A stretch of DNA of 64,000 nucleotides, from the NCBI RefSeq assembly GCF_001680005.1, contig NC_033563.1:1116001-1180000 (forward strand), in the 5' to 3' direction. A model generated the notes under the pieces. The model searched no databases. It had not been told where the DNA came from and worked only from the letters and a program-made list of their open reading frames with translations. The position numbers and the translations under genes are program-made. Every line of letters begins with the position of its first letter. Positions within the stretch are counted from its first letter, which is position 1. Below are positions 24,561 through 35,981 of this stretch, one piece after another. This stretch comes from Plasmodium coatneyi. Lineage: Eukaryota; Apicomplexa; Aconoidasida; Haemosporida; Plasmodiidae.

Positions 24561-26044
24561 GCTGAACGGCGAGCAACAACAGAAAAAAAAAAAAAAAAGA
24601 AAACGGTAAAAAGTTCGCCTTTGCGAAAACTTCCACAAATATGTGTACAGGTAAAATTGTATCTGTTCCTTTTTCGTTTTTTTTTTTCTTCTTTTTTTTT
24701 CATTTTTTTTTTCCGTTTTTTTTTCGCTCTTTTTTTTTGCTTTTCCCCCTTTTCTGTTATTAACTCCCTAGAAGAAACTATCCTAGCAACTCCCGTCGTC
24801 CCCACCCGCTTTAAAAATTGCCCGGGAGAAGGGGGGACTCACCACAGGGTGTGTAAATTGACATGTAACCCTTTCTGGCATCAAAAGCGCGTAGATGACT
24901 CATCCCTTAGAGGAGGAGCCTCACGGGGGGGGACACCGCCCTTTTCTCGCATGCGTACTTGCACATGCACTTACATGTACAGAGGTGTATATGGCCTACT
25001 CGCATACCGCCATCATAGCCAGGTAACTATATAAAAACAATAAGAGCCGCAAAATAAAGCAAGCAAATTTTTTTTTTTCGATGCGTTAGGGGCCCCAAAT
25101 GTATTCATCTGTGGTCACTTCAGATTTAATCTCGTGCAAACGTGCCAGCCACGTGTTCCTTTTTATGTAATTTCAAATTGTGTAAATCGTCACTACAGGG
25201 AAAGCTTCTTCCTTATATGCGTGTTTACGTATGTATACATTTTTGCGTATACACAGCTACACATTCCGATGCTTGTGTAAAGGTGAATGTCAATTGGGTC
25301 TGCCGTGCCAATTCCCACGCAATGGGGCAAATTAAAGAGGGAGTCACAAAAGGGGACATTCTTTCCAGCCTACCCCAGCTTCTTCCTTTCCCTAGTGCAA
25401 ATTTTCGTGCATACTCAGGCGCGCTTTCCACATTTGTTCACATACCTTTGTGCACGTGAAAGGGGCGAGCTAGCCATGGTCGGACTAACCAACGAACGGA
25501 TGAGGGCGTCCTCCAGTATTGCGCTACATCCCAGCGGACCCACTTAACACGAAAAGTGCAACCACACTTTTAATGAAACTTCCCCCTCCAAGTGGGAAGT
25601 ACACACGGTTCCGGACATCCATGTAGGATATTCCACATTTCAGTATTACTCTGTTCGACCATATGGAAAATTTTTCGCTACTTCATCCCAGGGTACGTGG
25701 CAACAAATTGACCAACCATCCCTCCGAATATGCGCGAACAGCGGGGTCCCCCCAAAAAAAATTTATATCCAACGTATTTCATGTGGGTAGGCACCCCACA
25801 CACTTCTATTCCTGCAAACGTCAAACGATTTTAACATAATGGTACAGGAAGCATCCACTCAGTTCAACGTACATTTTTCAACACGAGGGCAATTTCGCGC
25901 TATGCAAAATGTCAAAAAAAAAAAAAAAAAAAAAAAAAAATCACACACAGGCTTCGAATAACGGTACAGAATGACATGTACAAGCTTTTCCACACACACA
26001 CACCTACTAAGTACCAAGTAGGCCTGTGCCTGCGCGCATAGACA
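24561..26044. other. Intergenic region upstream of the LRR gene
   Basis: 1.5 kb between the LRR gene head and the ALG7 tail, both on the minus strand. Very T-rich near 24660-24740 (interrupted poly-T), then mixed sequence, and an A-run of over 20 bases at 25915-25940. The open frames over 25142-25547 have no motif or splice support. Confidence 0.5.
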
Positions 26045-27074
26045 CTACGTCGTGTCGATAAAGTAGCGCAAAAACAAACCAAGGGAACACGTCCCAAACT
26101 GAAAGGCCAGTAACAGTACCACTAAGTGAAACTCGGAGAGGGGCCCAAATAAATACAAAATTAAATTTATGAGCGTATAATTGTGAGAATACGTTAATTT
26201 ATTCGTCTTGGGATTTACAACTGGCAATCTGTGTCTTGGGCATGGCACAAAATTAAGCAATTGTGGCAGCGAAAGAAAAAAGTTCAAAAATTGTGGAATT
26301 AAAAATAATATCAATGTTTTGGAGAAATGACCAAATATCGAAAGAACTGCTAAAAAAATGCCACAAAAATAGGTTAACGTGTTGCCCACAAATCCTTTGG
26401 ATGGATAAAAATTAAAAGAAAAGGTAACCAAATTTATGGATACAAATGGCAGTATAAATATAATGGACAGGAAATGTTGTTTAAGTATTTGTTGCCCTTC
26501 GATAATCCCTTTGCTTGGCCCAGTTCCTATGTGTAGGATGATTTCCTGTATGGGGGGAAAACACGCATGTCCATACACATGTGAATGATTTCGTGAAGCG
26601 TGTGAGAATGATTATTTGCGTAGTGATGTGGTTATACATATGCACTCATCTGAGCCGTTCGACAACACGTGAGATGCGCCTTCACAACTGTGCAGTTCAA
26701 CACACGATCTCACGCCGCAGTTGGCAATTTTATTACTATCAAATTGTGGATCGAAATGAAAAAGGCAATAATTAAGCTCTGGCCTATCTCCAATCCGTTG
26801 ATTCCTTTGGGAAAAGAAAAAAAAAATGAATGTCCAAAAGGGCATACTAAATAAAGCCTACATTCTCCAAATAAACAGATCTCCCTCAAAATGAAAACCC
26901 CCCTACCTGCATATATATTTATCGCATTGGTACAAAAAACACACAACAGGATTATGTACAAATAGTAGAAAAAGCCAATGTCTATAATCCTGTCCTTAAA
27001 TATGAAACTTAAAAAACTGGGAATGCGGATGTTCGTGTTTCCGGAGTAGGACAACAGCAGGGGTAAGCTAGCTA

Positions 27075-27112
<38 letters not shown>

Positions 27113-28247
27113 GAACAAGTGAGAAAAAAAAAAAAAAAAAAAAACTGTACATATATACAACATTGGCAACCCGCGGGGTTGTAATCCCTTTTTTGTTTAT
27201 AATAGAATAATACCGAAAAATGGAAGAACCACTTTGTATCTCCATTTCAATTCGAGAATGTCATCTATGAAGCCCTTCATCAAAATTATCAAAATAGGAT
27301 GTGGGAAAAAGAAAAGTACAATGTTAAGTGTCAAGGCAATAATAGGCAGGAGAATGCGCTGCCATTTCGCGTTTTATTATGTACACTTGAACAAATGTGT
27401 ACGCCTACCAAAAAGGTAATAAAAATTATGGACAACAACCCGGCGTTGTACTCTAGCAGCTGCGAAGGCATCAGAAGGGGGAGGGGAAAAAAAAAAAAAA
27501 AATGAGAGGCATTTACACATAATAGACATGCATAGCCAGGTTTCCATAATTCCACGTATCACCGTGCGGAAAACACCACAGGAATGAGACTTCTTTTCCC
27601 CCCTTATCTGCTAACAATTTTATGGTCATCGTAGTATAACAACTGATAAAAGAGTGTAAAAATGAAATACAGAATGGATGGAAATAGTCCAATCGGTTGA
27701 GCCACTTTGTCTTTGCTTATTTTGTTCAAATCTACACCATATAATCCTGCAGAAATGAAAGGAAAAAATGGGTAGGAGGTGGCGATTTTTTTTTTTTATT
27801 TGTTTCTCGCTTGCGTTATTTCCAATGTATACGCATAAGTGGAATATACGCGCAACAGTAACGGTATCGGTACACAAAATTGCAATTTAGGACTGGAACT
27901 CTGCGGAGTTATCCCGCATATCAGTGAAACGTGAATGTGTATCCCCGTTCGTGCTAACCACAATGCACACAACCCTATGCGAGCAATTGAACAGCGCTCT
28001 ACGTATACCTACCCTTTTCATGCAAAAAGTGTATAAACCTGGGCAGACATATAAAGGAAACTTTAAAGAGCAACACACAAGGTACAATGTACAGAAGGAT
28101 TATATTCTTATAGGGTGTGTTCCTTAGCACGTACAGTACAATTGATAGGTAAAAAATAAGAAAAAAAAATAAGAATTGTTCAGGTATGCTTTCCCTATAT
28201 ATGTACCCCTTATTATGCTTAGCAGTGGTTGTATATTTGCTCTTCAT
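26045..28247 (-). CDS. ALG7: UDP-GlcNAc:dolichyl-phosphate GlcNAc-1-P transferase
   Basis: First committed enzyme of N-glycan precursor synthesis in the ER: it transfers GlcNAc-1-phosphate from UDP-GlcNAc to dolichyl phosphate (DPAGT1/ALG7, tunicamycin target). The seven exons are 28013-28247, 27616-27746, 27409-27459, 27214-27274, 26907-27071, 26737-26804 and 26045-26545. All phases are consistent, and the product is 403 residues (human DPAGT1 is 408). Family signatures in order: LYGVDLNK; GFIDDILELKWRYK (the Asp-Asp metal/substrate motif); [55 protein letters not shown]; and NFVPCPRHRLPVVNP (the UDP-binding loop). About ten hydrophobic segments are present. Plasmodium is known to keep only ALG7 and the ALG13/14 step, giving one- or two-GlcNAc N-glycans. 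Intron 4 contains an A29 run on the plus strand, acting as poly-pyrimidine on the coding strand. The exon 2 donor (ATT|GTTAGC) is the weakest junction. Confidence 0.93.
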
Positions 28248-29922
28248 TTTTAACACAAAAATGTGGAGATAAGGTGGTGGTGCCCGGAAAAATGGCGTAC
28301 AGAGAAATAACCTTTTCTTCTGTGTGTGCTATCTAAATAACGGTTTTTCTTGTAAAAGTAAGGGGAGGAGGCAACGAACTCCCAAGTAAGTTGAAGCGAG
28401 CCCGTTCAACTATGTCATTGGCAATAATGTACCTGCTTACTTTTTTTTCCTTTTGTACCATTGCGTTTGCTACACTCGATGCAGGAATTTTGTTCATGCG
28501 TATGCGATGCTGTGAAGTTTGTAGCGCACAAGGGTAAATTCAATCTAGCCAAATGGGAGGGAAGCCCTTATTTGCAAAACTATTTCCTTCTGATGACAAC
28601 CTTTTTCTACAATCCGTTCATGCAACCATTGACTGTATCGTGCCGTTGACCAATTCGGTGTACATAAATATTTACTCATACGTGGGCACGTGCACATGTA
28701 TACGAATGCATGAGGGGTACTTCGCTCGTCCCTTTTACGCTTCACATATATGATACATCCATTGGGGGAATCAAGAGGACATTCCCTTCGTGAGAACAGA
28801 ACGTATGGAGATTTTTAAGGGTGCGCGAGGAGCAATCTTTACACACGATTATATAGGTGTAACAAAGAAGCAGTTCCCTGGCTGAGTGTCCTAGGTTTAA
28901 TTTCTCTTGGAAAAATTCAGCACACTGTGCGCCTTAAAAACGCTTTCCGCTTATTTGGGAGAAGGCCCTCATAATGGGTAAAGAATGTATGATGCCAAAT
29001 GGGGACCTTTTCAATTACCCCTTTGTACAGCACATCGCAAAAGTTGCACCTTTTATTTATTAGCACGTGTTAAAAGAGTTCACCCCTCTCGTAGCAGGCG
29101 TTGGGGTGGTTCGCCTACAACCTATGTGTATCGCTTTTTACCTCTTAGGGACGAACACAATGTCCCCAATTGATCAACGAATCAAATTCGTGTACGCATC
29201 AAAATTGCGACCAAAAAGTAGTATAAAAGCTGACTCTACAGCGTCTGTGCTTGCCTTTCCTCCGTTGCCCCTCCTTCCAGGGGAAAATACTTCCTAACTG
29301 TGGAGTTTCATTTTCGCGAATGACGCTGATAGGAGCATCACTGATACGTGGTTCTTAGAACCGTTACTGGTAAAATTTTATCTTCCAACAAAGCAACGCT
29401 TTGGTGTGTGCTTAACAAATCGTGAACATGTTGTACGGAATGGGTGAAAGGTGTAGCGGCGTATAGGAAACGCCGCCTCATATGCAACTATCAAAACATT
29501 ACACGGTAGCACCTATACACATGGGAAAAAAATTACCATGGAACGACAGAAAAATAAATGATCACAAAAATATATAGACAAGCAAGGTAATTTTTTTTTT
29601 TTTTTTTTAATCTATGCATAAAAAAAAAAAAAAAAAAAATAGCTAGCTAGCCAAAAAGTTATCAATTTTACAAATTTAAAAAAAAAAAAAAAAAAAACGG
29701 AGAGGTAGTACCATCGCTCATATATCAAGCCCAAGTATTGACATTCCCAAAAGGGCAAAAAATCATACATGTCGATATAACACGTGCAAATAGCATCATC
29801 TCTATGCGCGATGGGACTAGGTTACAATTTATGCTATAGCATTTGTGCCAAGTGGCTGCGTTATTATTCCACGTGGAAGCCATTTAGTAGCTGTTTTCCA
29901 CACATATACACATACGCCCCTA
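28248..29922. other. Intergenic region upstream of ALG7
   Basis: 1.7 kb between the ALG7 head and the tail of the next minus-strand gene. Contains three closely spaced A/T homopolymers at 29590-29609, 29621-29639 and 29679-29697. No coding open frame is supported. Confidence 0.5.
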
Positions 29923-32253
29923 TTACATGGCAACAACTGGACAACGGCTTACTACCAAGTAAACTACAAAAACGAAAAGATACAACAAAAGTAGTCTTCT
30001 AAGGTAAATATGGTTCATATAAATGATGTAATTGTGCGCCACTTTATTTGAGGTGATGTAATAAAAGGCTGGTTCGAAGATGGAAATCCACAATGAATAT
30101 TTATCCTTACAAGGAGAGTCAACCGTTTTATGTTGTTTCTTCCTTTTAAACAGATATGTGAAAAATGTGTGCTTCTTTTGGTTAGCTTGGATACTTTGTC
30201 TTGCTTTTTTTTTCGTTTTTTTTTCCTCATTTTTTTGTACAATACCATTATACATGTTGCGCAGGCCAACCTTCTTCTTCTGAACAAAATGATACACTTT
30301 TTTACTTGAGCGTTCGAAATAATTTTCCAGAGTCCTATTTTCACCTAAGCCAAAAAAGTCATTCACATATACAACAAGGAGGTGGATGAAATCTCGCAAA
30401 TAATTATCGAAAAAGTATGCTACATTTTTAGCGACGTAATCAATCATATCGTCATTTCTTTCAATCATTCGAATGCACAATGGTATGGAGGCGTCCTTAA
30501 TATGTTCAGCTTTTATGATGATGTCTTTTTTCCATTTGTCTACGCGCTTGCTAATTTGGTTAAGTATTTTTTTCCGTATGATATATTTAAGGAGGCCATT
30601 TTTTAAAACTACGAGCACATACACAGAAACGTTCGTGCGGCATGGAGAGGACTCATCAGAAGGGGCATCCCCCCCTTTATTTGTGCACTTTCCACTACCC
30701 TTTCCACCACTGCCGTTGCTATTCCATTTTTTCGAAAAAATATATATCTCATAAATTCTACCAAAAACGGACAGCGAATCGTTATCTGCATTAATCCTCT
30801 GAATGTAATATATTTCATCAAAGGTGCTATCGATGTATTCATTTGTCAGTAAGTAATTTTCTTTTTTTATCTCCTTCTGGGTGTGCGCATTTAGACCTCC
30901 TCCTGCGTCATCCAATTGGGCACTTTCTATTTTTTCGTTTTTTTCTTCCCTTCCACTATTCCCTTCGATACGTACATTTACCCTGGAGCGATTTTCCCAC
31001 AGGGAGGCATTACCCAGGGATGAAGCAGAGGTGTATATCGAAGAAGATTCCCCAAATATATCATAACAAAAATAGCATCTCTCTTGAACAGAAATGTTGC
31101 ACACGTATTTTCTCCAATTGAGAGAATAACTCTGCTTATACGTTGTTATTTTTTCATTTGAATTTCCTATGAATTGCTTTACGTCGAAAATATTTTTACT
31201 GTGATTTATGTTGTATGTCGATATAGAGCTATCGCTATTTTCCTTTACAAAGTTAAAGTAAAAGGAGTTAATATCTAGGTCTATATCAAAGTTGGAGATC
31301 TGCACCAGGTCCTTCATTTCCTCATCGCACAGATGCAGCAGTTGTTTTATGTTCTCTAGGCATAGGGCGTTGTTCCTCTTGCCATGGAAAGGGCGATGGG
31401 AACGGTGGACCTGGTCTGCTCCCCTTGCGGCGAGCCCCTTCACCTCTTCCCATTCATCGCATTTTTGGCTCTCTTCGGAATGTGCCCGTTCTGCCGTTTT
31501 AGCGCTTTCCCCATCTTGCGCTTCTCTCCTTTCCTTTTTCGCTGGCCCACCTCGCACCACCTCCAAACTTCCACCGCGACTTTCACACTTGTATAAGCAT
31601 TCCTTCCTCCCTGATTGGGAACTTTCTGTGCTTAAAAGGGGTAACGTGCCACTCACCCTATTTGGACACGTTATATCATCGCCTAACGTGCTCAAAGAAA
31701 TTCCGCTCCCACCGAAAGGGGTGCAGCCGATCGAACTTTCTACTTCCCCTTTTTTGTGGTCATCATAATTTATGGTACTTTTTTTCTTACCTATCATTCC
31801 TAGGAGGGAGGAAAATTTTCGCTTCACTTTTGGACTACCGTCACTCATTTCTGTTCCTCTCGAACTTGTTTTTCTGTTGTTTTTGCTCTGGTAGGTGCTA
31901 CCCGAATTCTCATATGGGGGATAATCATCGGTGGGTTCTCCTTGGCATTCTTGTCTCGCCTCTCCCTGTTGCGTGTCCCGTTCGACTTGGCACGCCGCTT
32001 CATATGCAGCGCCCCCTGACCTTCCAAACGCCTTCAACCGAGTAAACTTTTTAAATTTGGCTAGCCCTGCCGCCTTATCCAGGCTGATTAACTTGGTCAG
32101 CTTTTTCTTTGGCTTTTTGTCAACACTTGCTTCCAGCCCTAAATGATCATCCTCGTCCACCTCCGCTGCGTCTCCTGCTCCGTTCGCTTCCCCATTCAGC
32201 AAGCTCAAATTCAGTGATGAGTTTTTCATATCCTTTGAATTTTTTTTCATCAT
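29923..32253 (-). CDS. C-terminally anchored membrane protein, unknown function
   Basis: Conserved single-exon protein of 776 residues that I do not recognise. Residues 1 to about 290 are low complexity and basic/acidic, with a Lys-rich KKPKKKLTKLISLDKA segment. Residues about 290-560 look folded and mix strands and helices, with conserved aromatic and Cys-containing stretches (SLNWRKYVCNISVQERCYF; VYVLVVLKNGLLKYIIRKK). A helical segment follows with YVAKNVAYFFDNYLRDFI. The last 25 residues carry one strong hydrophobic stretch (RLLLLYLFVFVVYLVV), preceded by Arg and followed by a short tail, as in tail-anchored proteins. The folded part plus C-terminal anchor faintly resembles VASt/START-type lipid-transfer proteins, but no diagnostic motif was identified and this is speculation. 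Two adjacent Mets open the frame; 32253 is the first. Confidence 0.8.
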   Translation of the reverse strand: MMKKNSKDMKNSSLNLSLLNGEANGAGDAAEVDEDDHLGLEASVDKKPKKKLTKLISLDKAAGLAKFKKFTRLKAFGRSGGAAYEAACQVERDTQQGEARQECQGEPTDDYPPYENSGSTYQSKNNRKTSSRGTEMSDGSPKVKRKFSSLLGMIGKKKSTINYDDHKKGEVESSIGCTPFGGSGISLSTLGDDITCPNRVSGTLPLLSTESSQSGRKECLYKCESRGGSLEVVRGGPAKKERREAQDGESAKTAERAHSEESQKCDEWEEVKGLAARGADQVHRSHRPFHGKRNNALCLENIKQLLHLCDEEMKDLVQISNFDIDLDINSFYFNFVKENSDSSISTYNINHSKNIFDVKQFIGNSNEKITTYKQSYSLNWRKYVCNISVQERCYFCYDIFGESSSIYTSASSLGNASLWENRSRVNVRIEGNSGREEKNEKIESAQLDDAGGGLNAHTQKEIKKENYLLTNEYIDSTFDEIYYIQRINADNDSLSVFGRIYEIYIFSKKWNSNGSGGKGSGKCTNKGGDAPSDESSPCRTNVSVYVLVVLKNGLLKYIIRKKILNQISKRVDKWKKDIIIKAEHIKDASIPLCIRMIERNDDMIDYVAKNVAYFFDNYLRDFIHLLVVYVNDFFGLGENRTLENYFERSSKKVYHFVQKKKVGLRNMYNGIVQKNEEKKTKKKARQSIQANQKKHTFFTYLFKRKKQHKTVDSPCKDKYSLWISIFEPAFYYITSNKVAHNYIIYMNHIYLRRLLLLYLFVFVVYLVVSRCPVVAM

Positions 32254-33480
32254 TCTGCTGTGTTTTTATCTGTTCAGGTGGAGCTCTTCTCCTTCTCTCA
32301 CGCAATCGTTAAGTTGCGCACTTTTTAGAGTTGGCGCTCAAAAGAAGAAAATAAAAAAAGGCGCCATATATTTGAAGCAGTATGCTTTTCACAATTTTTG
32401 TAAAAAAAATGTTTCTTTCTCGTGGAATGCATATTTATCCACGCATGCCCTTCAGGTGAGGATATGCCCATACGTCCAACCACACGGCTTCAGCATTCCG
32501 TTAGTTGTGCCGCTTAATTGCTCCTTGATGAGCCCAGCGTGAAGTAAAAAATGTCCCTTTTTTTTATCTACAATCTGGTTGTTTTTATTTTTATTTTTTT
32601 TCTAACGTTACGTGTGATGCCACATGAACCGAACAAAAACAAGTGGAAAAAAAAAAAAAAAAAAAAAAAATCCATAAAGGCACAAAGAACTATTCAATCA
32701 CTTGTAACCTCTTCGCAGGGGGAGAGAACAAACTAATTGAGGAGCGATAAAACAAAAAGCCATTCGCGAATAGGTTCACATATGCATACAAAAAATATGC
32801 GTACTCGCGTATACAGGACAAAACTTCCTAATTTGGCACCTCCTACAAGCTTCATAAACGTTCCAAAAGGGTTCACTCACAAGGCAGTTTATGACGCAAA
32901 AAAAATTTTGTTCAAAAATACATGATTTTTTTTTTTTTTTTTTCCCTTCATGCAAGTGTCCTCTTGTGTATATCACCACAAAAAGACTTGCCCCTTTCAA
33001 CAAAACCTTCACAACGACATTTCGATCGACATAAACTTTGGAATTATTTCCCTCCACGGGGGGGGAATAGGATGGTCCCCCCTTCTTCGCTCACGTGAAC
33101 ATTTACCTGCGTATGGGGGCGCATGCACATGTCTACATACATATGTTTATGTCTTTGCGCTAAGTTATCCTACGTCCCCCTCAGACGGTTGACTGCTACA
33201 ATTAGCCATTTGGCCAAATTTGGTATGGCAACAGGTGGACATACGAGTTACCATGATTTGCAAGGGGAGTGAAAAAAAGAGGGGGTCATCCACCACACAG
33301 CGCTGTGGCAGGCCTTTTGAAGCAGATATTCCTTTTTCTTCCTTTTTTTGTTCAAAAATTACTCCTTTTTGTTCTCATTTTGTCCACTTTTAACCGCATC
33401 ACCCCTCCTTATGCACATGAGCACATCCCATTCGGCAATTCTTAACACTCACCCCTGCTCTGCTAAGATAACACTTTTCG

Positions 33481-33524
33481 TATATATATATATATATATA
33501 TATATGTATGCATATATATATATG
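33481..33524. repeat. TA dinucleotide microsatellite
   Basis: A perfect TA run of about 25 bases followed, after GTATGCA, by a second TA run. It lies between the divergent membrane-protein and pseudokinase genes. Length is likely polymorphic between isolates. Confidence 0.85.
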
Positions 33525-34167
33525 TGCCAGTTTTCTGTAACTGGATTTTTCCCTTTCGCGCCGAAGCTGCGATGACGGGAAAGACGCAACGACTCGCCCG
33601 ACGAGTATATTTTCAACTCACTCCTTTGAGAGTATGCTCCTGGGTGATGTACCTTGCCCAGGGGGGCAGCGCACACATAAGTCATTCCCTGTTTGGAGGC
33701 GCCCCCGTGGGTATCTCCATATAAACATAATTTCGATCAGTGCACAACTCCAACCTCCGCATAACCCCGATTGATGCGCGCCCCCCATTTTACCAGCGTG
33801 AAAGGCACTATGTTCACCCAGTGCAAATGCTAATTAGATGGGGCAAAAAAGGGAAAAAAAATATATATAAAATAATGCACATTTTTAGTTTTCCCGGATT
33901 AGCAAGTCCAATTTTTTTTTCTGTTCCATCGGCTCGGTTAAGTTGTCCATTGGGTGGGTTCCAAAAGAATACGAGAGTCTTTTTTTTTTTTTTTTTTTTT
34001 TACTTCGCTCATTCCTCATTTAATTTACACGTTCGTGAGGCAAATCAGTTGGAGAATAAAATCCTTTTCGCAACCTGTTTGGTTTTACCCTTGCCCTGCA
34101 TTTCCCTGTGTGAGCGATCCGATCGGTTATTCCGCCTCCCCCAGGGGTTCACCAAGAAGCGCGCCAC

Positions 34168-34179
34168 TGCATGCATGCA
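34168..34179. promoter_or_regulatory. TGCATGCATGCA, overlapping candidate ApiAP2 sites
   Basis: Two overlapping perfect TGCATGCA octamers about 185 bases upstream of the pseudokinase ATG. The octamer is the reported target of AP2-EXP in Plasmodium. Proximity to a start codon makes this a better candidate than the site at 4368, but it is still only a sequence match. Confidence 0.35.
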
Positions 34180-34361
34180 AGTAAACGTGCATACATGCAC
34201 CGGTGGGTGGGTTGTGTAACACGTTTTGATTTAGTAGAAGCATCTCTTTGGTGTCCCTCCGATTCTTTGCTTTAAAATTTTTTGCGCCACGGTTCGCCGT
34301 CTCACGTCAACCTCGCTCCTACCTGTCTTCTGTCACTTCTTCCGTCACCACGCTTCACCCA

Positions 34362-35684
34362 ATGGGAATCCTCTGCGCCCCGAAGGAAAAGCATACCAAG
34401 TATTTCCACCATGGCTACGTGATGAATACTAGCATAAAAGTCCAGGACGACTTGGAGTTGTATTCGTGCAAGTTTTTGCGCAAGGGGGAGAACAGAATCG
34501 TCCGGAAGCTGCGTAAAGAAGTGTTATTCGGAGCCACTTTCGACCACCTGTCCAAACTGAGGATGCTCACCTATGACAGAACGAGCAGCATGCCTCGTTA
34601 CTTGCTTAAGGTTTACAACATGTACGAGGATGCGGACAGTGTGCATGTCGTGATGGAGAGCTGCACGTAAGTAGGGGCGATCCTCACGTTTACCCGGTTG
34701 TTGCGTTAACTACCGCGTTGACTACCACGTCGATTGCCACTTCCATTTCTGTTGCAACTCACACTGTGCCTTCCCCTCCCCGCAGCGGTGGATTCCTGAC
34801 GGACCATCTCCTGGACGGCCACGTCATCAGCGAACGCCTCCTGGCAGAATGGTTCTACCAAATCATAACTGCCATGTCCTTCCTGGAGGAACAAAATATT
34901 CAGCATCAAAATTTAAATGGCTACTGTATCTACTTGAAGGACCAAAAATGGGACGAAGTGAGAGTCAGCCTTTTAAGCAAAAATAAAAAATACGACAACA
35001 TAGACAGCAAGGGAGATTTGTATGGATTATATTTTATCAGATCTTTACAGGAAATAAAAAAATTAAATCACGACAAGAATAACACTTGGTACATTGGTGT
35101 CTTACTCTACTTTATGTTGACCGGTTCATTTCCATTCTTTAGCAAAGACGCTTTGGAAACTTATTCCAACATTGCACACGAGGAAGTTTCCTTGGGCCAT
35201 TTGAAAACACAGTATAGAAAACTGGAGAGCCCCATTTTCGACTTCATAAAGCAGTGCCTGGAGAAGGACTACGACTTGCGTCCATCGCTCCGCCAGCTCG
35301 CGCAGCATCCATGGATACGGGGTGAGCAAGGCGTTTTATCAACCCTCCTCCGTTAGTGCATATATACACCCATATATGCTTATATATATATGTGTGTGTG
35401 TTTTTTTTTTTTTTTTTTTCTTTCCCTACAGATCGGGACAATCTCCCCTTGCACAACATCGTGGACGAGAAGACGCGCAAGTATATTCGCACTGCGCGCA
35501 CGCATTAACATATGTTCATATGTGCGTATATACTATATATATAATATATGTATATAATATATATGTATATGTGTGTTTCTTTTTTCCCCTTAGGGAGGCC
35601 CGAGAGCTAATCTACTCCCTTGAAAACGGGATCCTCAAAACGGAGGAGGACTACGACGAGGATGAGATGAATAAGAGCTGGTGA
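34362..35684 (+). CDS. Degenerate protein kinase (probable pseudokinase)
   Basis: Protein-kinase-fold protein of 326 residues in four exons: 34362-34666, 34786-35321, 35432-35480 and 35594-35684. Fold landmarks are clear. A subdomain IV-V segment reads YLLKVYNMYEDADSVHVVME followed by a GGFL hinge. An alpha-E helix reads LAEWFYQIITAMSFLEEQNI. A subdomain IX-like segment reads WYIGVLLYFMLTGSFPFF. A subdomain XI segment reads LRPSLRQLAQHPWIR; these features are closest to calcium-dependent kinases. Catalytic elements are missing. The glycine loop is absent. HRDLKPEN is replaced by HQNLNGY (residues 142-148), so the catalytic Asp is Asn144 and the Lys is Asn146. No DFG is present (VRVSLLSKN instead). 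There is a single possible beta-3 Lys. It therefore probably acts as a scaffold or allosteric regulator. The acidic tail ends EDYDEDEMNKSW. It runs tail-to-tail with the S9 peptidase, 297 bases away. Confidence 0.88.
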
Positions 35685-35981
35685 CGGGGCTTCCTCTTTG
35701 CCCCCCAACGCAGCAACGGTAGTGCCACACGCGTTTCTCGAGAAGGGGTACTCACAGTTGATGGGTACACCTTCCCATTGGCATATTCGTGTCGAAGAGT
35801 TTTTTTTTTTTTAAAAAACATTTTACTAAACGTATGATAGGTTCCCCGCAAAGGGGTAGCTGCCAAGTGGGTTGCTCCCCCATTTTGTGGACTTCCAAAT
35901 GGTGAGAAGTCTGTTCCTGGTTGGAGGCGGGTTAATTGGATGGAGCATATTTCGCAGTGGGGGTATGTTAGTTATACCGCT

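Larger units (their letters stand above)
32254..34361. other. Divergent intergenic region
   Basis: 2.1 kb between two gene heads (membrane protein on -, pseudokinase on +), so both promoters should lie here. Contains an A26 run (32645-32670), a T20 run (32925-32943), a TA dinucleotide microsatellite (33481-33524), another T-run at 33980-34000 and a TGCATGCATGCA site at 34168-34179. No coding open frame is supported. Confidence 0.55.
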
